From positions 2,270,001 through 2,334,000 of the forward strand of contig NZ_JBAMDA010000001.1 of assembly GCF_036964665.1 (NCBI RefSeq): a stretch of 64,000 nt of DNA, in the 5' to 3' direction. The stretch is from Nitrobacter sp. NHB1. GTDB lineage: Bacteria; Pseudomonadota; Alphaproteobacteria; Rhizobiales; Xanthobacteraceae. Positions 53,479-61,661 of the stretch are shown piece after piece (position 1 is the first letter of the stretch; the number at the start of each line of letters is the position of its first letter). Made by a program: the position numbers and the translations under genes. A model generated the notes under the pieces. It did not search any database. It was given only the letters and a program-made list of their open reading frames with translations, and was not told the origin of the DNA.

Positions 53479-55695
53479 TTACCGCCCACCGAACACCCGG
53501 TCCATGAGCCAGCCGTCCAGTCCGCTTGCGGCTTCCGGCCGGACGTCGGTCCGGATCGGCGGAGGTCGGCCAACGGGTGGCACCGAAGCAGGAGGCACCG
53601 AAGAAGCGCCGGGAGCCGGCGCGACGACCTGCCGGCCGAGCTGCGCAATGTCCGGCAGAAGGCCGCCCCGCTGGGTGCCGGGGATCGGCTCGGGCCGCAC
53701 GCCCTGATGCGCGGCGCGCATGAAGCGCGTCCAGACCTCAACCGGCAGGCCGCCGCCGGTGGCCTTGTGGGTCGGCGAGTTGTCGTCGTTGCCGAACCAC
53801 ACCCCGGTCACGAGCTTTGCGGTGTAGCCGACGAACCACGCATCGCGAAAATCCTGGCTGGTGCCGGTCTTGCCGGCAGCGGTCCATCCCGGAATCTGGG
53901 CCTTGCGCGCAGTGCCGCTGATGACCGTCTGTTCCATCATGGTGTTCATCATGGCGACGCTGCGCGGATCGATCACCCGGGCGGGGACGTCCTGCGCGCG
54001 CGCGTAGAGAAGCTTGTTGCCATCGACGGTGCGGATGCGATTGACGATATGGGGGTTAGCGGCATAGCCGCCGTTGGCGAACGGCGCGTAGGCGCCGACC
54101 AGTTCCAGCGGCGACACCTCGGAGGTGCCGAGCGCGATCGAAGCGTTGGGCTCCAGTTTTGATGTGATGCCGAGCCGGTGCGCGGTGCGGACCACATTCG
54201 CAGGCCCGACCTCCAGTCCGAGCCGGACCGCGACCGTGTTCAGCGACATCGCCAGCGCCTGGGTCAGCGTCACCGCGCCGAAGTATTCGTGACCGTAGTT
54301 CTCCGGCCGCCAGCCCTTGACGTCGAGCGGAGCGTCCTGCCGGATCGTCTCGGGCGTGAGCCCGGCCTCGATCGCGGTGAGATAGACAAACGGCTTGAAC
54401 GCGGAACCGGGCTGGCGCTTCGCCATGACCGCGCGGTTGAACTGGCTGTCGGCGTAGTTGCGTCCGCCGACCATGGCGCGGACCGCGCCGTCGGGCGTCA
54501 TCGCCACCAGCGCGCCCTGGCTGACATTGAACTTGACGCTTTTCGCGGCCAGTTCGTCGATCAGGGCGGCTTCCGCCACGCTCTGCAGTTTCGGATCGAT
54601 GGTGGTTTCGACGACGATGCTCTGATCGACCTGGCCGACCAGATCGTCGAGCACTTCGCCGACCCAGTCGGCGACATAGTTGATGGTGCCGGCGCTGGCC
54701 GGCTTCACGGCGTAGGAGGGATGGGCGGCGGCGGCGCGCGCCTGCTGCTCGGTAATGAATTTCGCGTCGGCCATCGCCGCGAGCACGACCTTTGCGCGGG
54801 CCTCGGCGCCTTCCGGGTTGCGGTTCGGCGCAAGCCGCGACGGCGACTTGACGAGACCGGCCAGCATGGCGGCCTCGGCGAGCGTGACGTTCTTCGCGGG
54901 CTTCCCGAAATATTTCTGCGCGGCAGCCTCGACGCCATAGGCGCCGGAGCCGAAATAGACCCGGTTGAGGTAAAGTTCGAGAATCTGCGCCTTGGTGAGC
55001 TTGCGCTCCAGCCAGAGCGCGAGTTCGACCTCCTGAAGCTTCCGTTCGAGCGTGCGCTCCTGGGTCAGGAACAGGTTCTTGGCGAGTTGCTGGGTCAGCG
55101 TCGAGCCGCCCTGCGACACGCCCATGTGCAGGACGTTGGCCATGGCTGCGCGCAGGATGCCGATCGGATCGATGCCGTAGTGCGAATAGAACCGGCGGTC
55201 CTCGATCGCGATGAAGGCCTTCGGCAGATAGGGCGGCAGGTCTTTGAGCGAGACATTGCTTCCGGCCATTTCGCCGCGCGTCGCCAGCACGCTGCCGTCA
55301 GCGCCGACGATCTTGATGGTGGGCGGACGTTTTGGAATTTCCAGCGACTGAATCGGCGGCAGGTGCGCGCCGACATAGACCACCACGCCGACGACGGCGA
55401 TGACCGCCCACAAAGCGAGCACGGCGCCCCAGTAGAACAGCCGGGACAGGCGGACGCGCGTCCGCTTCTGCGCACGCCCTTTGCGGGCTTTCCGATTCTG
55501 CGGCGGCTGGCGCTCGCGCGATCCGTCACCACCCGGACCGGCGGCTTTGCGCGGCGCAGCGCGCCTGGCTGGCTTGTCGTCGGCAACCGTGATGCGATCG
55601 AGCGGATTGAGGCGCAACTCCGCGAGCGAAGCGGCAACCGCGCCGAATACAGGTTCCTTGCGCCCGCCGCGCTTTTTCTTTCGTCCCCACACCAT
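53479..55695 (-). CDS. Penicillin-binding protein 1A family (bifunctional)
   Basis: 738 residues from ATG (MVWGRKKKRGGRK); a TTG three codons upstream is an alternative. A basic cytosolic tail of about 80 residues, one membrane helix (FYWGAVLALWAVIAVVGVVV), then GT51 glycosyltransferase (E165 in AFIAIEDRRFYSHYGID, QGGSTLTQQLAKNLFLTQER, RKLQEVELALWLERKLTK) and transpeptidase with S431-K434 (RQPGSAFKPF), MSLNT and GKTGTS. The C-terminus is Pro-rich. It polymerises and cross-links peptidoglycan in the periplasm. The long basic tail may interact with cytosolic partners (inference). Confidence 0.95.
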   Translation of the reverse strand: MVWGRKKKRGGRKEPVFGAVAASLAELRLNPLDRITVADDKPARRAAPRKAAGPGGDGSRERQPPQNRKARKGRAQKRTRVRLSRLFYWGAVLALWAVIAVVGVVVYVGAHLPPIQSLEIPKRPPTIKIVGADGSVLATRGEMAGSNVSLKDLPPYLPKAFIAIEDRRFYSHYGIDPIGILRAAMANVLHMGVSQGGSTLTQQLAKNLFLTQERTLERKLQEVELALWLERKLTKAQILELYLNRVYFGSGAYGVEAAAQKYFGKPAKNVTLAEAAMLAGLVKSPSRLAPNRNPEGAEARAKVVLAAMADAKFITEQQARAAAAHPSYAVKPASAGTINYVADWVGEVLDDLVGQVDQSIVVETTIDPKLQSVAEAALIDELAAKSVKFNVSQGALVAMTPDGAVRAMVGGRNYADSQFNRAVMAKRQPGSAFKPFVYLTAIEAGLTPETIRQDAPLDVKGWRPENYGHEYFGAVTLTQALAMSLNTVAVRLGLEVGPANVVRTAHRLGITSKLEPNASIALGTSEVSPLELVGAYAPFANGGYAANPHIVNRIRTVDGNKLLYARAQDVPARVIDPRSVAMMNTMMEQTVISGTARKAQIPGWTAAGKTGTSQDFRDAWFVGYTAKLVTGVWFGNDDNSPTHKATGGGLPVEVWTRFMRAAHQGVRPEPIPGTQRGGLLPDIAQLGRQVVAPAPGASSVPPASVPPVGRPPPIRTDVRPEAASGLDGWLMDRVFGGR

Positions 55696-55881
55696 ACGCA
55701 ACAACGCCCACGCCGACCCACACTAGAATCATAAGATTGCTAGCGTCCCTTTGATTTCAAAGCTCGCATCAAAAGTTGCTGCAAGGCCATGCGGACTTCG
55801 AAATCGAGACACTAGCGATCGGGGTTTAAGGGGCGGTTACCCGAAAGTTAACGCAAGATTAGGGGATGAGGCGGCCGCAGC

Positions 55882-56400
55882 GAGCGAAGCGGATATCAGT
55901 CCACTAGAAAGTTCATCACGCACTGGAAACGGCTCGGTCCGAAATCCGGCAACAGCCTCGCCCTGCTGGAACGTCGCCTCCGCCTTCTGAAGGCGAAGGC
56001 TGGTCCGGTGCTATTTCAGCTTCCACCGCAATTTCAGAAGGACACCATGCAGCAAACCACGCCCTTACGTCTTTGAGTTTCGTCATCCGAGCTGGTACAC
56101 GCTGGAAACTTTCGATCTTCTGCGCGATCATAGCAGCGCCCTTTGCATCTCGGATCATCACGACGCACCGGCACCATGGGAGGTAACCGCACCCCATGTC
56201 TACGTCCGCGCTCATGGGCCGTCGGGAAACTATCGCGACCGTTATGCGCCGCAAACACTGACGGCTGGGGCACGGCGGCTATCCGCCTGCGAAACGAGGG
56301 ACACAGTATCTACGTCTATTTCGACAACGACCAGAAGAGCGCGACTCCGCTCGATGCCGCACGGCTGATGCGTCTGATGCACTTGAAAGCTGACATATAA
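55882..56400 (+). pseudogene. Frameshifted, 5'-truncated DUF72 gene
   Basis: Remains of a DUF72 (YecE-like TIM-barrel) gene read in alternating frames. First frame: RKFITHWKRL and AKAGPVLFQLPPQF (to about 56060). Then, after a +1 shift and a probable short deletion, PYVFEFRHPSWYTLETFDLL, ALCISDHHDAPAPWE and APHVYVRAHGPSGNY. Then a shift back near 56262 gives IRLRNEGHSIYVYFDNDQKS to the stop at 56400. All segments are in the right order for the family. The first ~60 residues are missing. Clearly inactive; an ordinary gene would be ~250 codons. Confidence 0.85.
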
Positions 56401-56742
56401 CCCGGCCTTTCAAGCAGTTTGAAACCGCGGCACATTTTTTGGAACATTTTTTCTCGGAGAGGATGCGGAGCAGCGCGCGCGACGCTCGCTGGCGCGGCCG
56501 CAGAGGCGCCCTGAGTAATGCCGCCAGGCTCCTGACCCAACGGCATTTTTTAGATGGAGTAGTGCGAACGGGGCCCAAGAACCTCAGGCCCCTGTTCCAG
56601 GTCCAGACCCGCCGGTTGCCCTTTCGCCGGCGGGTTTGATTTTGTCATGAAGTGAATGGGGACATTTGCAGCCGGACGACTCCCGGACCGGAACAAGGTT
56701 TGCTAATCATCCCCAACTGTATCAGCTCATAACAGACTCTGG
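56401..56742. other. Non-coding spacer after the DUF72 pseudogene
   Basis: 340 bp with several T-rich runs (ATTTTTTGGAACATTTTTTC near 56430) and a hairpin at 56607-56635. No recognisable gene. Confidence 0.45.
56607..56641 (+). terminator. Hairpin, possible terminator
   Basis: ACCCGCCGG/CCGGCGGGT stem with an 11-nt loop followed by TTGATTTTG. The gene it would end (possibly the former DUF72 gene or a small RNA) is not evident. Confidence 0.55.
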
Positions 56743-57252
56743 CTATCGGTCGTCATAGCGACGCTGTGCAACTGCGAGCGCACGGGCTTCGGCGCGAATG
56801 CGGATAATGAGCACCAGCGCATTCAGGATAGTGAAGACCAACGCCAGTAGATACAGATGAAGCGCGAGCGGCAAAACCGCGATCTCCGCGGCAACGATCG
56901 CATAGTTGGGATGCGACAAATATCCGTAAGGCCCCGCCGTGACCATCGGCGCGTCGGGCAATACAATAATACGCGTGGTCCATCGTGGTCCAAGCGTTGT
57001 CAGCACCCACAAGCGCAGGATCTGCAACAAAATAAAAATTGAAAGAACAATGAGATTTACGTCCCGATCGCGACCCCATGCCCATAACGCAATTAGCCAG
57101 GCCGCATGGGTCGCGACAACCAGCGGATAATGGCCCGGCGCGATCTCGATTGCGCCCTGCGCCAACAGCCTGCCGGTGTTGTATCGGGACAGAACGAGTT
57201 CGCCTAGCCGCTGTAGCGTCACCAACGCGAGAATGAGAGTGGCGAGAGTCAC
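56743..57252 (-). CDS. Isoprenylcysteine carboxyl methyltransferase-like membrane protein
   Basis: 169 residues starting at GTG inside the stop codon of the polyketide synthase gene (GTGA overlap). Five or so membrane helices; the ICMT/PEMT-type SAM motif is PYGYLSHPNYAIVAAEIAVL, with RIRAEARAL near the C-terminus. Proteins of this type beside type III polyketide synthases (e.g. BpsB-like partners) O-methylate the alkylpyrone or alkylresorcinol product. That is the most likely role here; prenyl-protein methylation is not expected in this context. Confidence 0.86.
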   Translation of the reverse strand: MTLATLILALVTLQRLGELVLSRYNTGRLLAQGAIEIAPGHYPLVVATHAAWLIALWAWGRDRDVNLIVLSIFILLQILRLWVLTTLGPRWTTRIIVLPDAPMVTAGPYGYLSHPNYAIVAAEIAVLPLALHLYLLALVFTILNALVLIIRIRAEARALAVAQRRYDDR

Positions 57253-58301
57253 GCTGTGTGACGCAGAGTGACGCAGCTTGCGGTGAACCCCGGCCCGAGT
57301 GAGGTCACCAGTGCCCGCGGGGGCAGGCCCTGCGCGCGAGCGCGTTCGAGCACAAACAGGACCGTCGCCGCCGACATATTCCCGTAATCGGCAATTACCC
57401 CTCTTTCGTTGTTGAGCGTCCCCTGGTCGAGCGAAAAAGCCCGCTCGATCGCGATAATGACTTTCGTACCGCCGGGATGGCAAATGAAGCAATCGATATC
57501 TCCGATCGAAAGACCCATCCCGGACAGAATTGCCGTGACACCTGGCTTCATGTGCGCAACCACGAAGTCAGGAATGGTGCGCTGGAAGATCACGCCAAAT
57601 CCTTCGGGGTCTACACGCCATCCCATGATATTCAGCGTGTTAGGCCACAGATATTCGCCGGTTGCCTCGATGCGTGTCGCACCTCCATCTCCGGCGCGCA
57701 GCAGGACGGCGGCGGCCCCGTCGCCGAACAGACTGGCGGCAACGATATTGGCCTTGGTCAATTCGTCATGGCGGACTGCGAGCGTACAAAGTTCAAGGAC
57801 CACCAGCAGCACGTTCGTGCCAGGCCGTGCTTGCGCCAGCCGCGATGCAATGGATAGTCCAGTTACGCCGCCCGCGCAGCCCAGACCAAAGACTGGCACG
57901 CGCGACACATCCGGCCGGAAGCCGAGTTTCGCCGCGACGCGGGCCTCCAGCGTCGGTGTCGCGATGCCGGTCGAACACACCGTCACGACGGTGTCGATAT
58001 TAGTCACGCTGAGATCGGCGCGTTCGATAGCCTTGCGCGCGACATCGACGAACAAGGCTTCGGCGCCTTCCAGAAAGGCTTGAGTTCGCTCCGGCCAGCC
58101 ACGCGGCTCGCAGTACCATTCAATCGGTTTAACGCCGTAACGGTGCTGTATGCCGGTGTTAGCGAAAAGAGAGGAGAGCGTTTCAAACTGCGGATACCGC
58201 GAACCCAAGATGAAACGCGCCGCTTGGAGAATTTGCGTCTGATGAAACACATGCGGTGGAACTCCGGTCGCCATCGAGATCAAAGCGGCCGTTTGCTTCA
58301 T
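57249..58301 (-). CDS. Type III polyketide synthase
   Basis: 350 residues from MKQTAALISMATGVPPH, with an AGGAG Shine-Dalgarno. Chalcone synthase-like ketosynthase with the Cys-His-Asn triad: C142 (FGLGCAGGVTGL), H275 (CFICHPGGTKV) and N308 (DYGNMSAATV). It condenses malonyl-CoA units onto an acyl starter, typically to alkylpyrones or alkylresorcinols in bacteria. It overlaps the methyltransferase gene by 4 bp, so both products are made together. The chain-length specificity cannot be predicted by eye. Probably continues a minus-strand set that includes the two upstream stress genes. Confidence 0.93.
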   Translation of the reverse strand: MKQTAALISMATGVPPHVFHQTQILQAARFILGSRYPQFETLSSLFANTGIQHRYGVKPIEWYCEPRGWPERTQAFLEGAEALFVDVARKAIERADLSVTNIDTVVTVCSTGIATPTLEARVAAKLGFRPDVSRVPVFGLGCAGGVTGLSIASRLAQARPGTNVLLVVLELCTLAVRHDELTKANIVAASLFGDGAAAVLLRAGDGGATRIEATGEYLWPNTLNIMGWRVDPEGFGVIFQRTIPDFVVAHMKPGVTAILSGMGLSIGDIDCFICHPGGTKVIIAIERAFSLDQGTLNNERGVIADYGNMSAATVLFVLERARAQGLPPRALVTSLGPGFTASCVTLRHTA

Positions 58302-58427
58302 ATCGTTGCTCCTGCCCCAGGTGGCACTCGTATCGAAAACCGCGCCGCTGACGCAATCGGCCACGCGGCCGGAGGAATACTGCGGCGCCGATGCCGAGCC
58401 GATCGAAACCGCCGGACAACAGCACCC

Positions 58428-58919
58428 CTACATCTTGACCGTCACCTTGCGGTTCTCGCCGAGGTTCGGCTCGTCTCCGGTCAACCTCGCCTTGGCGAAC
58501 TCGAAAATGGTAGCCACAGCACTAGCCGGTCCATCCCACAATTCCGCGGTAAAAGGCTCAATCCGCAACAAGCATACATTGGGATCGCTCGGCCCTCCTG
58601 GCCACCATACCTCATCGGTCTTTCGCCATGCCGCCTTTGTCTTATCCGCATCGTGGACGATGCAGGCGCGGCCGGTGATCGACAGGTAGGCTTTTTCGTC
58701 CGAATCGATAAAGACGAGGCCTACATCGGGTTTGGTCTCAATCTCATCCTCCTTCGGGCTGTGAATGTCGGTTACGAAGAAGATCAGGCCAGCGCCGCGA
58801 TCAGGCCTTGCTTCCAGCGGTCGCGCACGCAACCCATCGGCGAATTGCGTCGTCAGCATGCAAACGCCTACCTTTTCAACGATGTCCCAGACACGATCGA
58901 TGTTGTTTTTCTCGTTCAT
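58428..58919 (-). CDS. Pyridoxamine-phosphate-oxidase-like general stress protein
   Basis: 163 residues from MNEKNNIDRVWDIVEKVGVC; a Met six codons earlier is an alternative. Split beta-barrel of the COG3871/YdaG 'general stress protein' group: MLTTQFADGLRARPLEARPD, LIFFVTDIHSPKEDEIETKP, DVGLVFIDSDEKAYLSITGR, WWPGGPSDPNVCLLRIEP. Such proteins bind flavin or heme-like cofactors; enzymatic activity is unproven. It lies 127 bp upstream of the polyketide synthase gene on the same strand and downstream of the DUF6496 gene. Confidence 0.86.
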   Translation of the reverse strand: MNEKNNIDRVWDIVEKVGVCMLTTQFADGLRARPLEARPDRGAGLIFFVTDIHSPKEDEIETKPDVGLVFIDSDEKAYLSITGRACIVHDADKTKAAWRKTDEVWWPGGPSDPNVCLLRIEPFTAELWDGPASAVATIFEFAKARLTGDEPNLGENRKVTVKM

Positions 58920-59064
58920 TTGACCACCAGCATTCATGCGGTTGAAACTTCTGTAAAAGGATTCTTCGCAGAGTCGGCGCTCTGTGCCCGTCGAGATGAC
59001 CGCCGCGCCTTCCCGGATAAATGGCAACTGCCGGCGGGAGTCTTCTTGCAATGATCACACATCA

Positions 59065-59307
59065 TCAGCGAGATTTCTTCTTCGGAACCTTTTCGCCCTT
59101 CTTGCGCGCCTTGGAGAGGCCGATCGCGATGGCCTGTTTTCTGCTTTTGACCTTGCCGCCCTTGCCGCCGCGCCCGCTTTTTGCCGTGCCTTTTTTGTAA
59201 CGGCGCATTTCCTTTTCTACCGTGCGACCCGAACTCTTCGAATAACGGCGCTTCTTTGCCTTCTTCTTTGCCGCCTTCTTCGCCTTCTTCGCCTTCTTCG
59301 CGGCCAT
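59065..59307 (-). CDS. DUF6496 lysine-rich small protein
   Basis: 80 residues, about 40% Lys/Arg. The N-terminal third is KKA-type repeats (AAKKAKKAKKAAKKKAKKRR), resembling histone H1 tails. The C-terminal part (EKEMRRYKKGTAKSGRGGK then SRKQAIAIGLSKARKKGEKV) is the DUF6496 motif found in small stress-associated alphaproteobacterial proteins. DNA or RNA binding is a reasonable guess but unproven. A one-mismatch EcfG-type motif lies 64 bp upstream. Confidence 0.83.
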   Translation of the reverse strand: MAAKKAKKAKKAAKKKAKKRRYSKSSGRTVEKEMRRYKKGTAKSGRGGKGGKVKSRKQAIAIGLSKARKKGEKVPKKKSR

Positions 59308-59370
59308 GAACTTTTTCCTCCGTAAGGTGGACGGGACTTGAGCGGCTCGGTTAAATATCGGTTGCGGACG

Positions 59371-59395
59371 AACTCAACTCTCCAGATTGCGTTCG
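59371..59395 (-). promoter_or_regulatory. Weak EcfG-type promoter candidate for the DUF6496 gene
   Basis: Minus strand: CGAAC, 17 nt, GTT; one mismatch in the first box compared with GGAAC. Spacing and distance to the start codon are right. Confidence 0.3.
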
Positions 59396-59568
59396 AGAAG
59401 AGTGCGCCCAAGCCACCTACGCCGGTTCGACCTGCTGGAACGTTTTGGTCCTGCTCATGGCAAAATTTCAGGTTGGAAGCGGTTCGCGATAATCGCCGGC
59501 AAGCGAGGGAACTCCTGTATATCAAAAGGCCCGACGCGCGCGCCGGGTCTTTCTCGAAGAACTCTGCC

Positions 59569-59925
59569 TCACCAGAACGGCGAAGCTTGGTAATGGTCAT
59601 AGACTCGCTTGTCGTTCTCGCGACTCCATGCCCACTCAGCGTCGTTTTGGTAGTGGGGCGCCTCGTCGAGTTGATCCCTTGTTACGTTTGTAATGTAACC
59701 GCTCAAGTCTTTATCGTATTTCAGACTGGCCCAGGGCGTGGGATAGTGATCGTCACCGATACCGAGGAAGCCTCCATAGCCTAAGACGGCGTAGGCCACC
59801 TTGCCTGACATCTTGTCTATCATCACGCGCTCGATGCTGCCGATCTTCTGGCGATCAGCGCCATAGACGGCCGTGCCTTCCACCTTGTCGCTGCCGATAA
59901 GATTTCCTGTTTCCCGCTCGGCCAT
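59569..59925 (-). CDS. PRC-barrel domain protein (cytosolic)
   Basis: 118 residues. PRC-barrel fold: NLIGSDKVEGTAVYGADRQK, IGSIERVMIDKMSGKVAYAV and GYGGFLGIGDDHYPTPWASL, then a YDHYQASPFW tail. PRC-barrel proteins of this size in soil alphaproteobacteria are commonly stress-induced; molecular function unknown. No signal peptide. A clean EcfG-type promoter lies 37 bp upstream and an SD (AGGAGG) precedes the start. Confidence 0.88.
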   Translation of the reverse strand: MAERETGNLIGSDKVEGTAVYGADRQKIGSIERVMIDKMSGKVAYAVLGYGGFLGIGDDHYPTPWASLKYDKDLSGYITNVTRDQLDEAPHYQNDAEWAWSRENDKRVYDHYQASPFW

Positions 59926-59961
59926 GGCGTCCTCCTGGGTGTGAGTTGTCCCGGAGCATCC

Positions 59962-59986
59962 AACGCGCCCGCAAGAAAAGTGTTCC
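59962..59986 (-). promoter_or_regulatory. EcfG-type promoter for the PRC-barrel gene
   Basis: Minus strand: GGAAC (59982-59986), 16 nt, CGTT (59962-59965). Exact match to the general stress response consensus, 36 bp before the start codon. Confidence 0.75.
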
Positions 59987-60419
59987 GAAAGTCAAAGGAC
60001 GGTCTGCAACCAGCATCGCTGGCCGCGTCAGCGGCGAGAGCTGCTACCGGCAATTCGCTACGCAGAACAATCCATCCATGATTTTTCCAAACAAACTTTT
60101 AGGAGAAGGGTCAATCTTCTCAAAAGCGAAAAACACTTATTCTGCGACCTCGGTTTCACGGAGCTGCTCGATGCGCCCGTCGTAGAACTTGAATCTGATT
60201 TTCTGTTGTTCCTTGCTTCAAAGCGCCGACATCCCGTGCGACTGGTACGGCACTCGTCCATGGCCCGACTAAATAGGAAACCTATCGCAAGGTCATCGTC
60301 GATCGGTCATCGTCGATCGCGACTGCAACTAAGAGCGATCAAGCTTTCCGCCAGACCAATCCGCCCAATACATCGGGCGGGTTGTCGTTGATTAGGGCAA
60401 ATCGACATCTGAAGTCGGA
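59987..60419. other. Non-coding spacer with small repeats
   Basis: No convincing gene. Short minus-strand reading (KIRFKFYDGRIEQLRETEVA, about 60139-60200) looks protein-like but has no start. Also a 14-bp tandem duplication at 60291 and a small hairpin (CCGCCC/GGGCGG, near 60361-60380). Confidence 0.45.
60291..60318. repeat. 14-bp perfect tandem duplication
   Basis: GGTCATCGTCGATC occurs twice in direct succession. Confidence 0.9.
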
Positions 60420-60444
60420 GGAACTGGATATTCCCTTCTGCGTT
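60420..60444 (+). promoter_or_regulatory. EcfG-type promoter for the 26-residue peptide gene
   Basis: GGAAC (60420-60424), 16 nt, CGTT (60441-60444): exact match to the EcfG consensus, 31 bp upstream of the start codon. Confidence 0.72.
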
Positions 60445-60475
60445 CAACTCACTTGAGGTTTTAATGGAGGCGACG

Positions 60476-60556
60476 ATGGGACGAGGACTTTTGCTCTGGC
60501 TGCTTGGAGTGCCTATTCCGGTAATCATTCTGTTGTGGCTGTTCTTCGGCCACTGA
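60476..60556 (+). CDS. 26-residue hydrophobic membrane peptide
   Basis: Very small gene: MGRGLLLWLLGVPIPVIILL then WLFFGH and stop. A GGAGG Shine-Dalgarno lies five bases before the ATG; another in-frame ATG four codons upstream is less well placed. The peptide is a single membrane helix with a Pro-Ile-Pro kink, like other small stress-induced membrane peptides. An exact EcfG-type promoter just upstream supports its reality. I recall near-identical short hypothetical proteins in related genomes, but cannot check. Function unknown. Confidence 0.75.
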   Translation: MGRGLLLWLLGVPIPVIILLWLFFGH

Positions 60557-60969
60557 TAGGCTGATGGCCCGTTGAGGTTAGCTGCTTACGCAAATGGGCT
60601 GGACTTCCGGCGATAATAACTTCCGACATGGGCGTACATGCGTTTCGCCGACGTGGCTCGCGATGGCCGATGGCGCGTCAGAACAATCGCTCGAACGAGA
60701 CGAACGCCGCAGCCCAAGTCCTAGGGTAAACAGCAAGGAGGCTCGCGCCGGCGATCAAAAGCCGGGACTTTAACCGAGTGCGGTTTTGAGTTTCCGTTCG
60801 ACCTCGTTCGTCATCGCCTTCCAACGGTTGAGTTTTCACTGGTTCCGAGATCGGCATCGGTGGATGCCGGGTCGTAGCGTTGCCGAGCCTGTTCCTCAGG
60901 CACCATATGCCGAAAACACCTCAATCGCTGGTCCGATCGGCCGCCCGACGAGCCCTCCTATCGGTCGCC
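60557..60969. other. Non-coding spacer
   Basis: 413 bp downstream of the small peptide and of the iron permease homologue. A short minus-strand frame (MVPEEQARQRYDPASTDADL and a few more codons, about 60814-60909) is possible but unrecognised. No terminator hairpin stands out. Confidence 0.4.
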
Positions 60970-61392
60970 TCAACCCCGGCTTTGCCTGCCTTTTCCCGCT
61001 TCGGCTCGCCGCTCACACTTGACGCGAATCTCTTCGATTTCTTCGTCGGTGAGATGCTCAATTCCTACAAAGGAATTTTGGGCCGTGCTGACCCTGATCA
61101 GTTCGTCGAGCTTGACTTGAATAGCGGCGCTGTCACGGTTCTGAGAGTTTTGGATGAGGAATACCATCAGGAAGGTCACGATAGTGGTGCCCGTATTGAT
61201 GATGAGTTGCCACGTATCGGAGTAGTGAAAGACGGGACCGCTGATACCCCAGACGATCACGACGCCGACCGCGATGGTGAACGTCAGACCACGACCGGCG
61301 GCCTGCGACGTGCGGTTTGCGATTTCTCCGAACAGCTTGGAAAAGCGGCTGCCATTAGGTTCGGCCACACGCGCATTCACTTGTTTCAACAC
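60970..61392 (-). CDS. Low-affinity iron permease-like membrane protein
   Basis: 140 residues from a GTG nine bases after GGAGG (VLKQVNARVAEPNG); an earlier GTG at 61443 would add 17 codons. Pfam family 'low affinity iron permease': FSKLFGEIANRTSQAAGRGL, two helices (FTIAVGVVIVWGISGPVF and IINTGTTIVTFLMVFLIQ) and the marked NSQNRDSAAIQVKLDELIR. Bacterial members are half the size of yeast Fet4 and their transport role is unproven. An EcfG-type promoter lies 45 bp upstream. Confidence 0.86.
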   Translation of the reverse strand: MLKQVNARVAEPNGSRFSKLFGEIANRTSQAAGRGLTFTIAVGVVIVWGISGPVFHYSDTWQLIINTGTTIVTFLMVFLIQNSQNRDSAAIQVKLDELIRVSTAQNSFVGIEHLTDEEIEEIRVKCERRAEAGKGRQSRG

Positions 61393-61436
61393 GGGTGGTT
61401 TCCTCCGCAGGCCTCCAAGGTTTGCCGCGGCCAATG

Positions 61437-61462
61437 AACGCACACGATCGGAAGAAAGTTCC
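61437..61462 (-). promoter_or_regulatory. EcfG-type promoter for the iron permease-like gene
   Basis: Minus strand: GGAAC (61458-61462), 17 nt, CGTT (61437-61440). Exact boxes; the -10 end is 45 bp from the chosen GTG and just upstream of it. The site also argues against the more distal GTG at 61443, which overlaps the motif. Confidence 0.7.
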
Positions 61463-61661
61463 CCAGGGTTTGCGGGTCCTTCTGGCGAAGGGTCTAGTCC
61501 GTGGATGCGGCTCTCTACGGCGGCGTATTGGCAGGAATCTCGTCGCGTAACCTATAGGGGAAGCCAGAACGTATTATCCCTGTAGACAACGCCACGCGTC
61601 TCATCGGCGTCGATGCGCTCGATGCCGCTCGACGCACGATTCGGCTTCTCGGTTCCGACAC
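61463..61661. other. Non-coding promoter spacer between divergent stress genes
   Basis: About 200 bp between two divergent EcfG-type promoters. Nothing else recognised. Confidence 0.4.

Noticed and set aside
60058-60261. 67-codon minus-strand frame
   Set aside because: Ser/Arg-rich and unlike any family; a different frame in the same place gives a more protein-like but start-less fragment.
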